Below, piece by piece: positions 8,079 through 16,313 of a stretch of 64,000 nucleotides of DNA. The DNA is from Sphingomonas canadensis. Its GTDB lineage: Bacteria > Pseudomonadota > Alphaproteobacteria > Sphingomonadales > Sphingomonadaceae. The notes beneath the pieces are model-generated. The model was given only the letters and a program-made list of their open reading frames with translations. It did not search any database and was not told the DNA's origin. Where the stretch lies: the NCBI RefSeq assembly GCF_026013525.1, contig NZ_JAPDRA010000002.1:310001-374000 (forward strand), written 5' to 3'. Each line of letters begins with the position of its first letter. Positions within the stretch are counted from its first letter, which is position 1. Made by a program: the position numbers and the translations under genes.

Positions 8079-8480
8079 TCAGCGGACGCAGAGCTTCAGG
8101 AACTTCGCCGCGGCGATCGAACCGTCGGAGATGTCCAGCCACTTGGTCTCCGCTTCGGACAGGCTGAAGTGGAACGTTTCCTTACCGTCCTCGTCCAGGT
8201 CGATCATCTCGCGCAGGCGGATCGTGCTGGCCGCGCAATCGATCTCCTCGCGCGAATGCGATTCGGCGGGATCGTCGGCCTTGGTATCCTCCGCTCCCGT
8301 GAAGTCGGCCCGGATCCAGAAGGCGACGATGTCGCCCTTTCGCACGATCGAGGCGGAGTCGTAATCGTATCGGATGCCGCTTTCGGATTCGACCAGGAAC
8401 ATCCAGTCGGCATCCGGGCCGGGTGCGGCCTGGGGCGCGGAAACGGCGGCCAGCGCCCATGCAAGCTTCGCGATCAGCAA
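8079..8480 (-). CDS. Small exported protein, possibly surface-adhesin E-like
   Basis: 133 residues with an N-terminal hydrophobic leader ending near APQAAPG, then a compact domain with DWMFLVESESGIRYDYDSASI, FWIRADF and EEIDCAASTIRLREM. The pattern (Trp near the start, Tyr-x-Asp, late EIDC) resembles the Adhesin_E-type domain, but I rate this tentative. Start is TTG at 8480, chosen for a GGGGGAG seven bases upstream and because it begins the signal peptide. It stands alone. Confidence 0.62.
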   Translation of the reverse strand: MLIAKLAWALAAVSAPQAAPGPDADWMFLVESESGIRYDYDSASIVRKGDIVAFWIRADFTGAEDTKADDPAESHSREEIDCAASTIRLREMIDLDEDGKETFHFSLSEAETKWLDISDGSIAAAKFLKLCVR

Positions 8481-8730
8481 CCGGCTTCTCCCCCTCGCCC
8501 GCGCGACGCGGCGCGCAATGAAAGCCTATGCCGCGCGGGTGCAGGCCGCAATGCCCCCGCTTGCATCCGCCGGAGGCCGGCCGTGAAATTCAACGGCCAC
8601 GCCATCTCTGCCGCGTTCGATCCTGCTGTGCCGAAGTCTTGCTCCGCCAGCGCGACCGGATCGGCCGGGGCGAGGTGCGATTGCCGCCGCAGCTTCGCCA
8701 CCGGCACGCCGTCCCGCTGGCAATTGTCCG

Positions 8731-8784
8731 GCACCGGCACCGCAAGGGCAAGGGCAAGGGCATGGGCATGCGCATGGGCATGCG
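8731..8784. repeat. Imperfect hexamer tandem repeat, nine units
   Basis: Units read GCACCG x2, CAAGGG x3, then alternating CATGGG and CATGCG x2. It is a short variable-number-type repeat in noncoding DNA upstream of the aromatic-catabolism genes. Confidence 0.75.
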
Positions 8785-8877
8785 GCAGGCCGTGTAATGC
8801 GGGGTGAAACGGATGGATTCGCGATGCGGCGGGGGCCTATCTGGCGGTTTCTGCCGTTGCCGATCGCCGAAGATTGA

Positions 8878-8896
8878 TTGTATGTGTCAGATACAA
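8878..8896. promoter_or_regulatory. Palindrome TTGTAT-N7-ATACAA, candidate MarR operator
   Basis: A six-base inverted repeat with a seven-base centre lies 125 bp upstream of the aldehyde dehydrogenase in an AT-richer patch. Size and symmetry suit a MarR-family dimer. The MarR gene at 11636 closes the same gene group and is the natural candidate. Confidence 0.45.
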
Positions 8897-9021
8897 TTTT
8901 CGACCGGCTGGGCGCGGCCCCTTGGCCGCGCGGGGGAGAGGGTGCAATGCCGATCGATAGTGCCCCGGCCGCGCGCGCCGGACTGGCGGCCCCCGTTCCG
9001 GCGGCGCATTGAGGAGTATCC

Positions 9022-10449
9022 ATGGCCTATCCCGAGCTTTGCATGATCATCGACGGCGAGCGCGTCACGGGCGGCGGGCGCCGCACGCATGCCGTCGTCA
9101 ATCCCGCCACCGGTGAAACGCTGGGCGAGCTGCCGCTGGCGAGCGCAGCCGATCTCGATCGCGCGCTGGAAACGGCGGCGCGGGGGTTCCGCATCTGGCG
9201 CGATTCCACGCCGCAGCAGCGCGCCGCCGTGCTCCAGGGCGCGGCCCGGCTGATGCTGGAGCGGCAGGAGGATATCGCCCGCGTCGCGACGATGGAGGAA
9301 GGCAAGACCATCGGCGAGGCGCGCATCGAAGTGCTGATGAACGTCGGCCTGTTCAACTTCTATGCCGGGGAGGCCGCGCGCCTCTATGGCCGCTCGCTGG
9401 TGCGGCCGGCGGGCACGCGATCGACGGTCACCTGGGAGCCGGTAGGCCCCGTCGCCGCCTTCGCGCCGTGGAACTTCCCCATCGGAAACCCCGGCCGCAA
9501 GCTGGGCGCGCCGATCGCGGCCGGCTGCTCGGTGATCCTCAAATCGGCCGAGGAAACGCCCGCCAGCGCGATCGCGGTGCTCCAGTGCCTGCTCGACGCC
9601 GGGCTGCCCAAGGAGGTGGCGCAGGCGGTGTTCGGCGTGCCGGACGAGGTGTCGCGCCACCTGCTCGGATCGCCGGTGATCCGCAAGCTGAGCTTCACCG
9701 GATCGACCGTTATCGGAAAGCATCTCGCCAAGCTGGCCGCAGAGGACATGAAGCGCACCACCATGGAGCTGGGCGGCCATGGCCCGGTGCTGGTGTTCGA
9801 CGACGTCGATGTCGATCAGGTGCTCGATACGATGGTCCCGGCCAAGTTCCGCAACGCGGGCCAGGTCTGCGTCTCGCCGACGCGCTTCATCGTCCAGGAG
9901 GACGTGTTCGACCGCTTCCGCCAGGGCTTTGCCGAGCGCGCCGCGCGGCTGGTGGTGGGCGACGGGCTCGATCCCGCCAGCCAGATGGGGCCGATGGCCA
10001 ACCCGCGCCGCCCGGACGCGATGGAGCGGCTGATCGGCGATGCCGTGGCGCGCGGCGGCAAGTTGCACACCGGCGGCGAGCGGATCGGCAACCGCGGTTT
10101 CTTCTACCGGCCGACGCTGTTGTCCGAAGTGCCGCTGGATGCCGACATCCTGAACGAGGAGCCGTTCGGCCCGGTCGCGATCGCCAACCCCTTCGCGAAC
10201 GAGGAGGCGATGATCGCCGAGGCGAACCGGCTGCCCTATGGCCTGGCCGCCTATGCCTGGACGCAGGACGCCAAGCGCCAGCGCCGCCTTGCGCGCGAGG
10301 TTGAGAGCGGGATGGTGGGGATCAACACCACGATGATCGGGGGCGCCGACGCGCCGTTCGGCGGCGTGAAATGGTCTGGCCACGGATCGGAGGACGGGCC
10401 GGAAGGCGTGCAGGCCTGCCTGGTGGTGAAGGCCGTGCATGAGGGCTGA
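9022..10449 (+). CDS. NAD(P)-dependent aldehyde dehydrogenase
   Basis: 475-residue ALDH-superfamily enzyme oxidising an aldehyde to a carboxylate. Visible landmarks: PWNFPIGNPGRKLGAPIAAGCSVILKSAEETP (cofactor region), FTGSTVIGK, the general base Glu in TMELGGHGPV, the catalytic Cys in NAGQVCVSPTRF and NEEPFGPVA. It resembles the succinate-semialdehyde/betaine-aldehyde branch. Fifty bases separate it from ligW, so a role on an aromatic aldehyde feeding 5-carboxyvanillate is plausible but inferred. It could also serve as a general semialdehyde dehydrogenase; the window lacks an adjacent xylA. Confidence 0.9.
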   Translation: MAYPELCMIIDGERVTGGGRRTHAVVNPATGETLGELPLASAADLDRALETAARGFRIWRDSTPQQRAAVLQGAARLMLERQEDIARVATMEEGKTIGEARIEVLMNVGLFNFYAGEAARLYGRSLVRPAGTRSTVTWEPVGPVAAFAPWNFPIGNPGRKLGAPIAAGCSVILKSAEETPASAIAVLQCLLDAGLPKEVAQAVFGVPDEVSRHLLGSPVIRKLSFTGSTVIGKHLAKLAAEDMKRTTMELGGHGPVLVFDDVDVDQVLDTMVPAKFRNAGQVCVSPTRFIVQEDVFDRFRQGFAERAARLVVGDGLDPASQMGPMANPRRPDAMERLIGDAVARGGKLHTGGERIGNRGFFYRPTLLSEVPLDADILNEEPFGPVAIANPFANEEAMIAEANRLPYGLAAYAWTQDAKRQRRLAREVESGMVGINTTMIGGADAPFGGVKWSGHGSEDGPEGVQACLVVKAVHEG

Positions 10450-10499
10450 TCCGGCCGCTTCGGCCCGAGCTGCGTAGTTTCAAGACTGGAGAGTATAGC

Positions 10500-11555
10500 T
10501 TGACACACGAACTGAAGACCGGCGGTGATCGCGGCTATCTGCGCATCGCGTCCGAGGAAGCTTTTGGCGTCCGCGAGATCATCGACGTCTATCTGCGCAT
10601 GGTACGCGACGGCACCGCGGACAAGGCGACCACGTCGCTCTGGGGCTTCTATGCCACCAGCACCTCCGAACGCGCGCAGCTTATCATGGAGCGCCTGCTC
10701 GACCTGGGTGAGCGCCGTATCGCGGACATGGATGCGACCGGCATCGACAAGGCGGTGCTCTCGCTCACCTCGCCCGGCGTCCAGCCGTTCCTGGACGTGG
10801 CGGAGGCGACCGCAATGGTCGGCCGTGCCAACGACACGCTGAAGGATGCATGCGAGCGCTATCCGGACCGCTTCTACGGCATGACCTCGATCGCACCGCA
10901 GGACCCCGAATGGTCCGCCGCCGAGATCCGTCGGGGCGCCGGCGAACTGGGCTTCCACGGCGTGATGGTGAACAGCCACACCCAGGGCCATTATCTGGAC
11001 GAGCCGCAGTTCGATCCGATCCTGCGCGCCGTGGCCGATGCCGGGCAGGTGCTCTACATCCATCCCCAGTCGCCGCCCGACGCGATGATCGGAACGATGG
11101 TGGAGGCCGGGCTGGACGGCGCGCTGTTCGGCTTCGGCGTGGAGACCGCGTTCCACACGCTGCGGCTGATGACGTCGGGCGTGTTCGATCGCTATCCCGA
11201 TCTTCAGGTGATGATCGGTCATGGCGGCGAGGCGCTGCCCTATTGGCTGTTCCGCCTGGACTATATGCATCGCGCGGGCGTCGCCTCGCAGCGCTATGAG
11301 CGGATGAAGCCGCTGAAGCGCTGGCTTCCGGAGATCATGCGCAAGAATATCCTGGTCACCACCAGCGGCATGGCATCGCCGCCCGCGATCAAGCTGTGCC
11401 TCGACGTGATGGGCGAGGATCGTGTGCTCTATGCGATGGACTATCCCTATGAATATGTCGGTGACGAGGTGCGTACCCACGACCTGCTCGACATTCCGGA
11501 CAGCACCAAGAAGAAGCTGATGCAGACCAACGCCGAGCGGGCCTTCGGCCTGTGA
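10500..11555 (+). CDS. ligW: 5-carboxyvanillate decarboxylase LigW
   Basis: Amidohydrolase-superfamily Mn-dependent decarboxylase converting 5-carboxyvanillate to vanillate in 5,5'-dehydrodivanillate (biphenyl lignin) catabolism. 351 residues, starting THELKTGGDRGYLRIASEEAF, closely matching the sphingomonad LigW enzymes as I remember them. The family's metal ligands fall at exactly the known numbers: Glu19, His188 (YIHPQ) and Asp314 (AMDYPYEY). The start is TTG at 10500 with GGAGAG six bases upstream. It lies between an aldehyde dehydrogenase and a MarR regulator, probably one unit. The paralogous gamma-resorcylate decarboxylases are the main alternative. Confidence 0.88.
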   Translation: MTHELKTGGDRGYLRIASEEAFGVREIIDVYLRMVRDGTADKATTSLWGFYATSTSERAQLIMERLLDLGERRIADMDATGIDKAVLSLTSPGVQPFLDVAEATAMVGRANDTLKDACERYPDRFYGMTSIAPQDPEWSAAEIRRGAGELGFHGVMVNSHTQGHYLDEPQFDPILRAVADAGQVLYIHPQSPPDAMIGTMVEAGLDGALFGFGVETAFHTLRLMTSGVFDRYPDLQVMIGHGGEALPYWLFRLDYMHRAGVASQRYERMKPLKRWLPEIMRKNILVTTSGMASPPAIKLCLDVMGEDRVLYAMDYPYEYVGDEVRTHDLLDIPDSTKKKLMQTNAERAFGL

Positions 11556-11635
11556 AGTCCCCGCGCCGCAATCCGTCCGCCGGCAAGCGTGGCGGGCGGA
11601 TTGACGGGCGCGGGCTTTTCCCCCATCCGGGCGGC

Positions 11636-12100
11636 ATGGCGGAAACAAGCCCGGCAGGGCCGCCGTCCGCGGCGGACGCGGATGGCATCGGCGAGATCGA
11701 CTCGATCCTGGGCTTCCACATCCGGTTGGCCTATGGAACCGTCTATCGCCACTTCACCGAAACCTTCACGGATCTGGGGCTGACCCAGAAGCAGGTTTCG
11801 GTGCTGTGGCTGATCGACGATCATCCCGATATCGCCCAGGCGGACATCGGCAGGCGTCTTCAGATCGACCGCGCGACCGTGATGGCGATCGTCAACCGGC
11901 TGCAGAAGCGCGGCTTTGTGGAGCGTGGGCGCTCGTCCAGCGACAAGCGCCGCCAGACGCTGCACATGACCGTGCTGGGCCATGAGGCGCTGGTGAACGC
12001 GCGCGAAGCGATCCTGGAGCATGAGCGCTGGCTCAAGAGCCGCTTCAGCCCTGCCGAGGTGCGCGACCTGATCGACAAGCTGCGCCGCATCCACCAATAG
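11636..12100 (+). CDS. MarR-family transcriptional regulator
   Basis: 154-residue winged-helix regulator: helices around GFHIRLAYGTVYRHFTETF, the recognition region ADIGRRLQIDRATVMAIVNRL, the wing RGRSSSDKRRQTLHMT, then a dimerisation helix. MarR proteins usually repress nearby catabolic genes and are released by aromatic ligands, so control of the aldehyde dehydrogenase/ligW genes is likely. I chose the ATG at 11636. A GTG at 11552 overlapping the ligW stop would add 28 low-complexity residues; if used, the genes would be translationally coupled. Confidence 0.83.
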   Translation: MAETSPAGPPSAADADGIGEIDSILGFHIRLAYGTVYRHFTETFTDLGLTQKQVSVLWLIDDHPDIAQADIGRRLQIDRATVMAIVNRLQKRGFVERGRSSSDKRRQTLHMTVLGHEALVNAREAILEHERWLKSRFSPAEVRDLIDKLRRIHQ

Positions 12101-12109
12101 CGCGGCGCG

Positions 12110-12763
12110 CTACCAGCGCAGCAGCCGCGGCCCCAGCAGCGCGCCCAGCCCGGTCGCCGCGGCGATGCCCAGCGAATACCAGCTCAGCACGAACAGCGCC
12201 GAAGGCTCGGCGCAATGCAGCGAATAGACGAAGGTCGCCGCCGCGCCCGAAGCCAGGCCCGCCGCCGCCCCCGCCAGCGCCAGCCGCGTGGGCGCCAGCC
12301 GCCGCATCGCCAGCATCAGCGCCGCCATCACCGGCAGCGAGAAGAACAGGATGCGCCACGGGCATTCGCGCCAGCTTCCCCCCAGCCACATCGCGGGCCA
12401 ATGCGACACGGGGCTGCGCATCATCTCGCCTGCCGCGATGCCCGCCAGCAGCAGCACCGGGGGCAGCGCGGCGGCGATCAGCCAGGGCGCGGGCGTGCGC
12501 GCCTCCGGCCGCGCGAGCCGCAGCGCGGCGGCGGTGGCGATCACGCACAATGCCAGCGCATAGCCCAGCTTGATCCACAGCATCGGCGATCCCATCGCGG
12601 CGGCCAGATCGGGCCGGAAACCGGCGATCAGCCCCATCGCCACGGTGGTGGCCAGCGCACCCCCTGCGAGCGCCGCGAGCATCAGCCGCGATGGCCCTCC
12701 CGGACGCACGGGGGGCACGTCCTGCGCCAGCCGGTCGATCAGCAGGTCCGCGTGCATCGTCAT
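12110..12763 (-). CDS. NrsF-like (DUF1109) anti-sigma membrane protein
   Basis: 217 residues with six probable transmembrane helices and a conserved short cytoplasmic N-terminus (MHADLLIDRLAQDVPPVRP). This is the DUF1109/NrsF layout, the membrane anti-sigma partner of SigF-type ECF sigma factors in Caulobacter and sphingomonads. It starts at an ATG that overlaps the sigma-factor stop by four bases (ATGA), as expected for a sigma/anti-sigma pair. Cysteines such as those in SWRECPW and LHCAEP may take part in sensing, which is inference. Confidence 0.85.
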   Translation of the reverse strand: MTMHADLLIDRLAQDVPPVRPGGPSRLMLAALAGGALATTVAMGLIAGFRPDLAAAMGSPMLWIKLGYALALCVIATAAALRLARPEARTPAPWLIAAALPPVLLLAGIAAGEMMRSPVSHWPAMWLGGSWRECPWRILFFSLPVMAALMLAMRRLAPTRLALAGAAAGLASGAAATFVYSLHCAEPSALFVLSWYSLGIAAATGLGALLGPRLLRW

Positions 12764-13293
12764 TTCCCCCGAACCCGCGCCGCCAGCGCCTTGATCCCGC
12801 GATGCACCGAAACCTTCACGTCGGATTCGCTCATGCTGCGCAGGCCCGATGCCTCGGCAATGCTCAGCCCGTCGATCCTGGTGTCCGCGATCGCCCGCGC
12901 CTGCTTGGCGGGCAGGCCGCGCAGCAGGCGGCCGATATCCAGCCGCGCGCCGGCCTCGTCCTCGAAGCCTTCGCGCACCAGCATCGCCGACAGGTCCTCG
13001 ATGTTTGCATGGCGGCGGTGGCGGCGGAAATGGTCGATCAGCTTGTAGCGGGCGATGGCATACATCCATGCGGTGAAGGGACGGCGGGGGTCATAGGTCG
13101 CGCGGCGCGTGTGCACCGCGATCAGCGTTTCCTGCACCAGATCCTCGGCATCGTCGCGCAGCTCGCCCAGACGGCGGGTGAAGAAGCCGCGCAGCACCGG
13201 GGCGATCAGCGACAACAGGTTGCGGTGCGCCCCGGCGTCGCCCGCCAGGCCGGCCGTCATCAGCATCCGCAACTGTTCCTCGCTTGCCCGCAT
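12760..13293 (-). CDS. ECF RNA polymerase sigma factor, SigF-like
   Basis: 177 residues. Sigma region 2 reads DDAEDLVQETLIAVHTRRATYDPRRPFTAWMYAIARYKLIDHFRRH. Region 4 covers LRGLPAKQARAIADTRIDGLSIAEASGLRSMSESDVKVSVHRGIKAL. Start ATG at 13293 with GGAG upstream. Paired by a four-base overlap with the NrsF-like anti-sigma, so it probably drives an envelope or oxidative-stress regulon when released. Its target promoter cannot be read from the window. Confidence 0.9.
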   Translation of the reverse strand: MRASEEQLRMLMTAGLAGDAGAHRNLLSLIAPVLRGFFTRRLGELRDDAEDLVQETLIAVHTRRATYDPRRPFTAWMYAIARYKLIDHFRRHRRHANIEDLSAMLVREGFEDEAGARLDIGRLLRGLPAKQARAIADTRIDGLSIAEASGLRSMSESDVKVSVHRGIKALAARVRGK

Positions 13294-13347
13294 CGCCGCT
13301 CCACGATGCCATTCGCCCGCGCGCCGGGAAAGGTTACGCCGCCGCGC

Positions 13348-15831
13348 TCAGGGCTCGATATAGATGCGCTGCACCTTGCGGCCGATCCGCACCATCAACT
13401 CGTGCGCGATCGTGCCGCCCAGCGTCGCCGCCGCCTCCGGCCGGATCACATGCCCGCCGTGCGTGCCGTACAGCAGCACCTCCGCGCCGTCCTCCACCGG
13501 GCCGATGTCGGTCACGTCCACCAGCATCTGGTCCATGCTGATCGCGCCCACGATCGGTGCCGGGCGGCCGCCGATCAGTACATGGCCCTTGCCCGAAAGG
13601 CTGCGCGGCATCCCGTCGTCATAGCCATAGGGGACGACGCCCACGCGCACCCGGCGCGGCGCGGTGAAGGTCGCGTTATAGCCGAAGCGGCTGCCGGGTG
13701 AGAATTCGCGCGTGCTGGCCACATGGCTGGTGACGCCGATCGCCAGCTCCAGCGCCAGCGGGTCATGGTCCACCGGCGCGGCATGGATGCCGTAGAGCCC
13801 GATGCCCACGCGCACCATGTTGTAGTGCGCCTGGGGGAAGCGGATCGTGCCCGCGGTATTGGCGGCGTGGATGCGCAGCCCGTCGAACCCCTCGGCCTTC
13901 AGCGCGGCGATCACCGCGTCGAAGGTGGCGATCTGATCCAGCGTGGCATCGTCCGCGCCCGCATCCTCGGCCGAGGCGAAATGGGTGGCGAGCCCGTCGA
14001 GCCGCAGCCCCGGGCAGTCGCGGATGCGCCGCGCCAGCGCCACCGCCTCGCCGGGCTCAACGCCCACCCGGTGCATGCCCGTATCCACCTTCAGATGCAC
14101 CGGCAGCGGCGCCGATCGCGAAGCCGCGCGCGCCAGGAACCGCTCCACGATGCTGCGCGAATAGAGCACGGGCGTCAGCCGGTATTCGGCCAGCGCGTCC
14201 ATGTCGTCGCGATCGGGGAGGAAGACGTAGATTTCCTGCGATGCCCCCGCCAGCCGCGCGGCGATGCCCTCCTGCGTGGAGGATACGCCGATATGCGCGA
14301 CGCCGAGCTGCGGCATCCATCGCGCGAGCTGGACCAGATCGGTGCCATAGGCCAGCGCCTTCAGCACCGCCATCACCGCCACCTCGCCGCCGCAATGCCG
14401 GCGGAACTTGGCGATGTTGCCCGCGATGGCGCCCAGATCGACCCACAGCGCGCGCTGGGCGATCGATCCGGACAGGTGGCGCGCGGCGTTGGACAGGCCC
14501 AGCCCGCGCGGCCCCTTGAACAGCACGGTGTCGCCGCGCCGGAGCAGCGGGCGCAGCTCGTGCTGGAGCGCGTCGGGATCGGCCGCGTGCATCACCACGC
14601 CATCGGGCTTGCGCGCGCGATAGCCCTCTGCGGTGGCGGCCGGGATGTCCGGCCCCACCAGCGCCAGGTGGCTGCACCCATATTCGGCGGCACAGGCGCC
14701 CACCCGGGCATGTTCCTCGAGCGAAAGCCCCGCCAGCTCGCGCATCCCGCCGAACGCGAACAGGAAACGCCCCTCGGCCGGCGTACTCAGCGCGGCGGTG
14801 CGGATCGCGGCGAGGACGGAGAGTGGATCGGCGCTGTGCGCGTCGTTGATGATGCGGATGCCCTCCGATGAGGAGAGGACCTCCATCCGCGTCGGGCTGG
14901 GCGCATAGCCTTCGAGCGCGCCCGCGATCTCGCGCAGCGGCACGCCCAGCAGCCGCGCGGCGGTAACGGCCATGCGCAGGTCCGCGACGATCTCGGGCGA
15001 TCGCGTGCGGACCTCCACCGAATGGCGCTCCTCGCCCTCGATCAGGTCCAGCACCTGCCCGTTGCTGACGAACGATCCGGGGACGATGCGCACCATGCCC
15101 GCATCGGCGCCGACGCGGACGATGCGGCACTTCAGCTTCGCCAGATGCGGCTCGATCAGCGGCTCGCCGTCGGGCACGATCAGCCAGCCTTCGGGCGGCA
15201 GGCTGGCGAACAGCGCCATCTTCTCCGCCGCGATCGCCTCGCGGCTGCCGAAGCTGGCGAAATGCGCCTTGCCGATATTGACCAGGATGCCGATATCGGG
15301 CGCCGCGATCCGTTCCAGCCGCGCCATCTCGCCGGGCTGGGAGATGCCGGCCTCCAGCACTGCAAGCTCGACGCTGCGTCCGGCCGAAAGCACCGCCACC
15401 GGCAGGCCGAGCTGGCTGTTGAAGCTGCCGGGCGAGGCGAACACGTCGCGCCGCGCCAGCAGCGTCTCCAGCATGTTCTTTACCACCGTCTTGCCGTTGC
15501 TGCCGGTGATCGCCAGCACCCGGCCCAGCGCCTCGCGCCGGTGCCAGCGGGCCAGATCCTGCAATGCCGCGAGCGGGGAGGGGACGGCGATGGCGGCCAG
15601 CCCGGCGGGCACCTGCGCGCCCTCCGCCACCAGCGCGGCGGCCGCGCCGTTGCGCTGGGCATCGGCCAGGAAGCGATGCCCGTCGGTCGCCGAGCCCTTC
15701 AGCGCGACGAACAGCGCGCCGGGCGAAGCCGCCCGCGAATCGGTGCAGATACGGTGGATCGTGCGGTCTTCGCCGCCCGTCAGGACGCCGCCGACGATCT
15801 GTGCGATTCTGGAGAGCGGCAACGCGATCAT
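13348..15831 (-). CDS. Bifunctional MurF-alanine racemase fusion
   Basis: 827 residues combining two cell-wall enzymes. Residues 1-455 are a MurF-type UDP-MurNAc-tripeptide:D-Ala-D-Ala ligase with TDSRAASPGALFVALKG, the ATP loop ITGSNGKT (108-115) and NDAHSADPLS. Residues 460-827 are a PLP alanine racemase with the PLP lysine Lys491 (VLKALAYG), NMVRVGIGLYG, the catalytic Tyr737 in PYGYDDG and GAISMDQMLVDVTD. Both active sites look intact. Such fusions are familiar from Bacteroidetes; in proteobacteria murF is normally a separate dcw-cluster gene, so this may be an additional copy. Stand-alone transcript. Confidence 0.92.
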   Translation of the reverse strand: MIALPLSRIAQIVGGVLTGGEDRTIHRICTDSRAASPGALFVALKGSATDGHRFLADAQRNGAAAALVAEGAQVPAGLAAIAVPSPLAALQDLARWHRREALGRVLAITGSNGKTVVKNMLETLLARRDVFASPGSFNSQLGLPVAVLSAGRSVELAVLEAGISQPGEMARLERIAAPDIGILVNIGKAHFASFGSREAIAAEKMALFASLPPEGWLIVPDGEPLIEPHLAKLKCRIVRVGADAGMVRIVPGSFVSNGQVLDLIEGEERHSVEVRTRSPEIVADLRMAVTAARLLGVPLREIAGALEGYAPSPTRMEVLSSSEGIRIINDAHSADPLSVLAAIRTAALSTPAEGRFLFAFGGMRELAGLSLEEHARVGACAAEYGCSHLALVGPDIPAATAEGYRARKPDGVVMHAADPDALQHELRPLLRRGDTVLFKGPRGLGLSNAARHLSGSIAQRALWVDLGAIAGNIAKFRRHCGGEVAVMAVLKALAYGTDLVQLARWMPQLGVAHIGVSSTQEGIAARLAGASQEIYVFLPDRDDMDALAEYRLTPVLYSRSIVERFLARAASRSAPLPVHLKVDTGMHRVGVEPGEAVALARRIRDCPGLRLDGLATHFASAEDAGADDATLDQIATFDAVIAALKAEGFDGLRIHAANTAGTIRFPQAHYNMVRVGIGLYGIHAAPVDHDPLALELAIGVTSHVASTREFSPGSRFGYNATFTAPRRVRVGVVPYGYDDGMPRSLSGKGHVLIGGRPAPIVGAISMDQMLVDVTDIGPVEDGAEVLLYGTHGGHVIRPEAAATLGGTIAHELMVRIGRKVQRIYIEP

Positions 15832-15932
15832 GGGAACCCCGGCGCCCTATCATCGCGTTGGGGCGCTGTCACCCGCCCCGATCCGGCGCGGTGACGGCGG
15901 ATTTTCCGGCAACACTGCCATTACCTGCAATA

Positions 15933-15952
15933 ATACGTAGGTTTTTCCGTAT
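15933..15952. promoter_or_regulatory. Weak inverted repeat ATACG-N10-CGTAT before arsR-type gene
   Basis: Five-base arms flank a T-rich centre within an AT-rich segment 45 bp upstream of the regulator start. It may be its operator or part of the promoter between the divergent murF-alr and arsR-type genes. Confidence 0.3.
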
Positions 15953-15996
15953 GATAGCTGTTGCAACCGGCGCCTGCCCCGAATAGCCATTGTCGT

Positions 15997-16305
15997 GTGA
16001 CGACAGACTTTTCCGACGGCGCCGTTCGGGCCTCCAACTTCCTGAAGGCGCTGTCCGGGCGGAGCAGGATGGCGCTGCTGCTGCACCTGCGGCACGGCGA
16101 GCAGTCGGTGGGCGAGCTGGCCCGGCTGACGGGCGCGCGCGACACCGCGGTTTCGCAGCAGCTCGCGGTGCTGCGGTCCAGCGGCGTGGTCTCCGCGCGG
16201 CGCGACGGGCAGACGATCTATTATTCGCTGACGAACGATGCCGCCGCCAGCGTTCTGGCGATCCTCGACGATCTGTTCGGCGGGCTGAATCCGTCCTCGG
16301 GCTGA
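15997..16305 (+). CDS. ArsR/SmtB-family helix-turn-helix regulator
   Basis: 102 residues (from the GTG at 15997). The winged helix is obvious: NFLKALSGRSRMALLLHL, SVGELARLTGARDTAVSQQLAVLRSSGVVSARRDGQTIYYSL. The fold and first helix resemble BigR-type ArsR proteins, but there is no cysteine at all, so thiol or persulfide sensing is excluded and the signal is unknown. The start is uncertain: neither GTG 15997 nor the in-frame TTG 15961 has a clear ribosome-binding site. Convergent with pfkB, whose stop lies nine bases away. Confidence 0.8.
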   Translation: MTTDFSDGAVRASNFLKALSGRSRMALLLHLRHGEQSVGELARLTGARDTAVSQQLAVLRSSGVVSARRDGQTIYYSLTNDAAASVLAILDDLFGGLNPSSG

Positions 16306-16313
16306 ATCCGGCG

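Larger units (their letters stand above)
8481..9021. other. Gene-free stretch between exported protein and aldehyde dehydrogenase
   Basis: Open frames exist on both strands (for example 8528-8797 plus and 8474-8740 minus), but they have no recognisable domain or ribosome-binding site and are partly built on a hexamer repeat. The region contains that repeat (8731-8784), an operator-like palindrome (8878-8896) and presumably the promoter of the aldehyde dehydrogenase/ligW unit. Confidence 0.6.

Noticed and set aside
8474-9023. Several open frames on both strands in the gap before the aldehyde dehydrogenase
   Set aside because: Partly encoded by a hexamer repeat, no recognisable domain and no clear ribosome-binding site.
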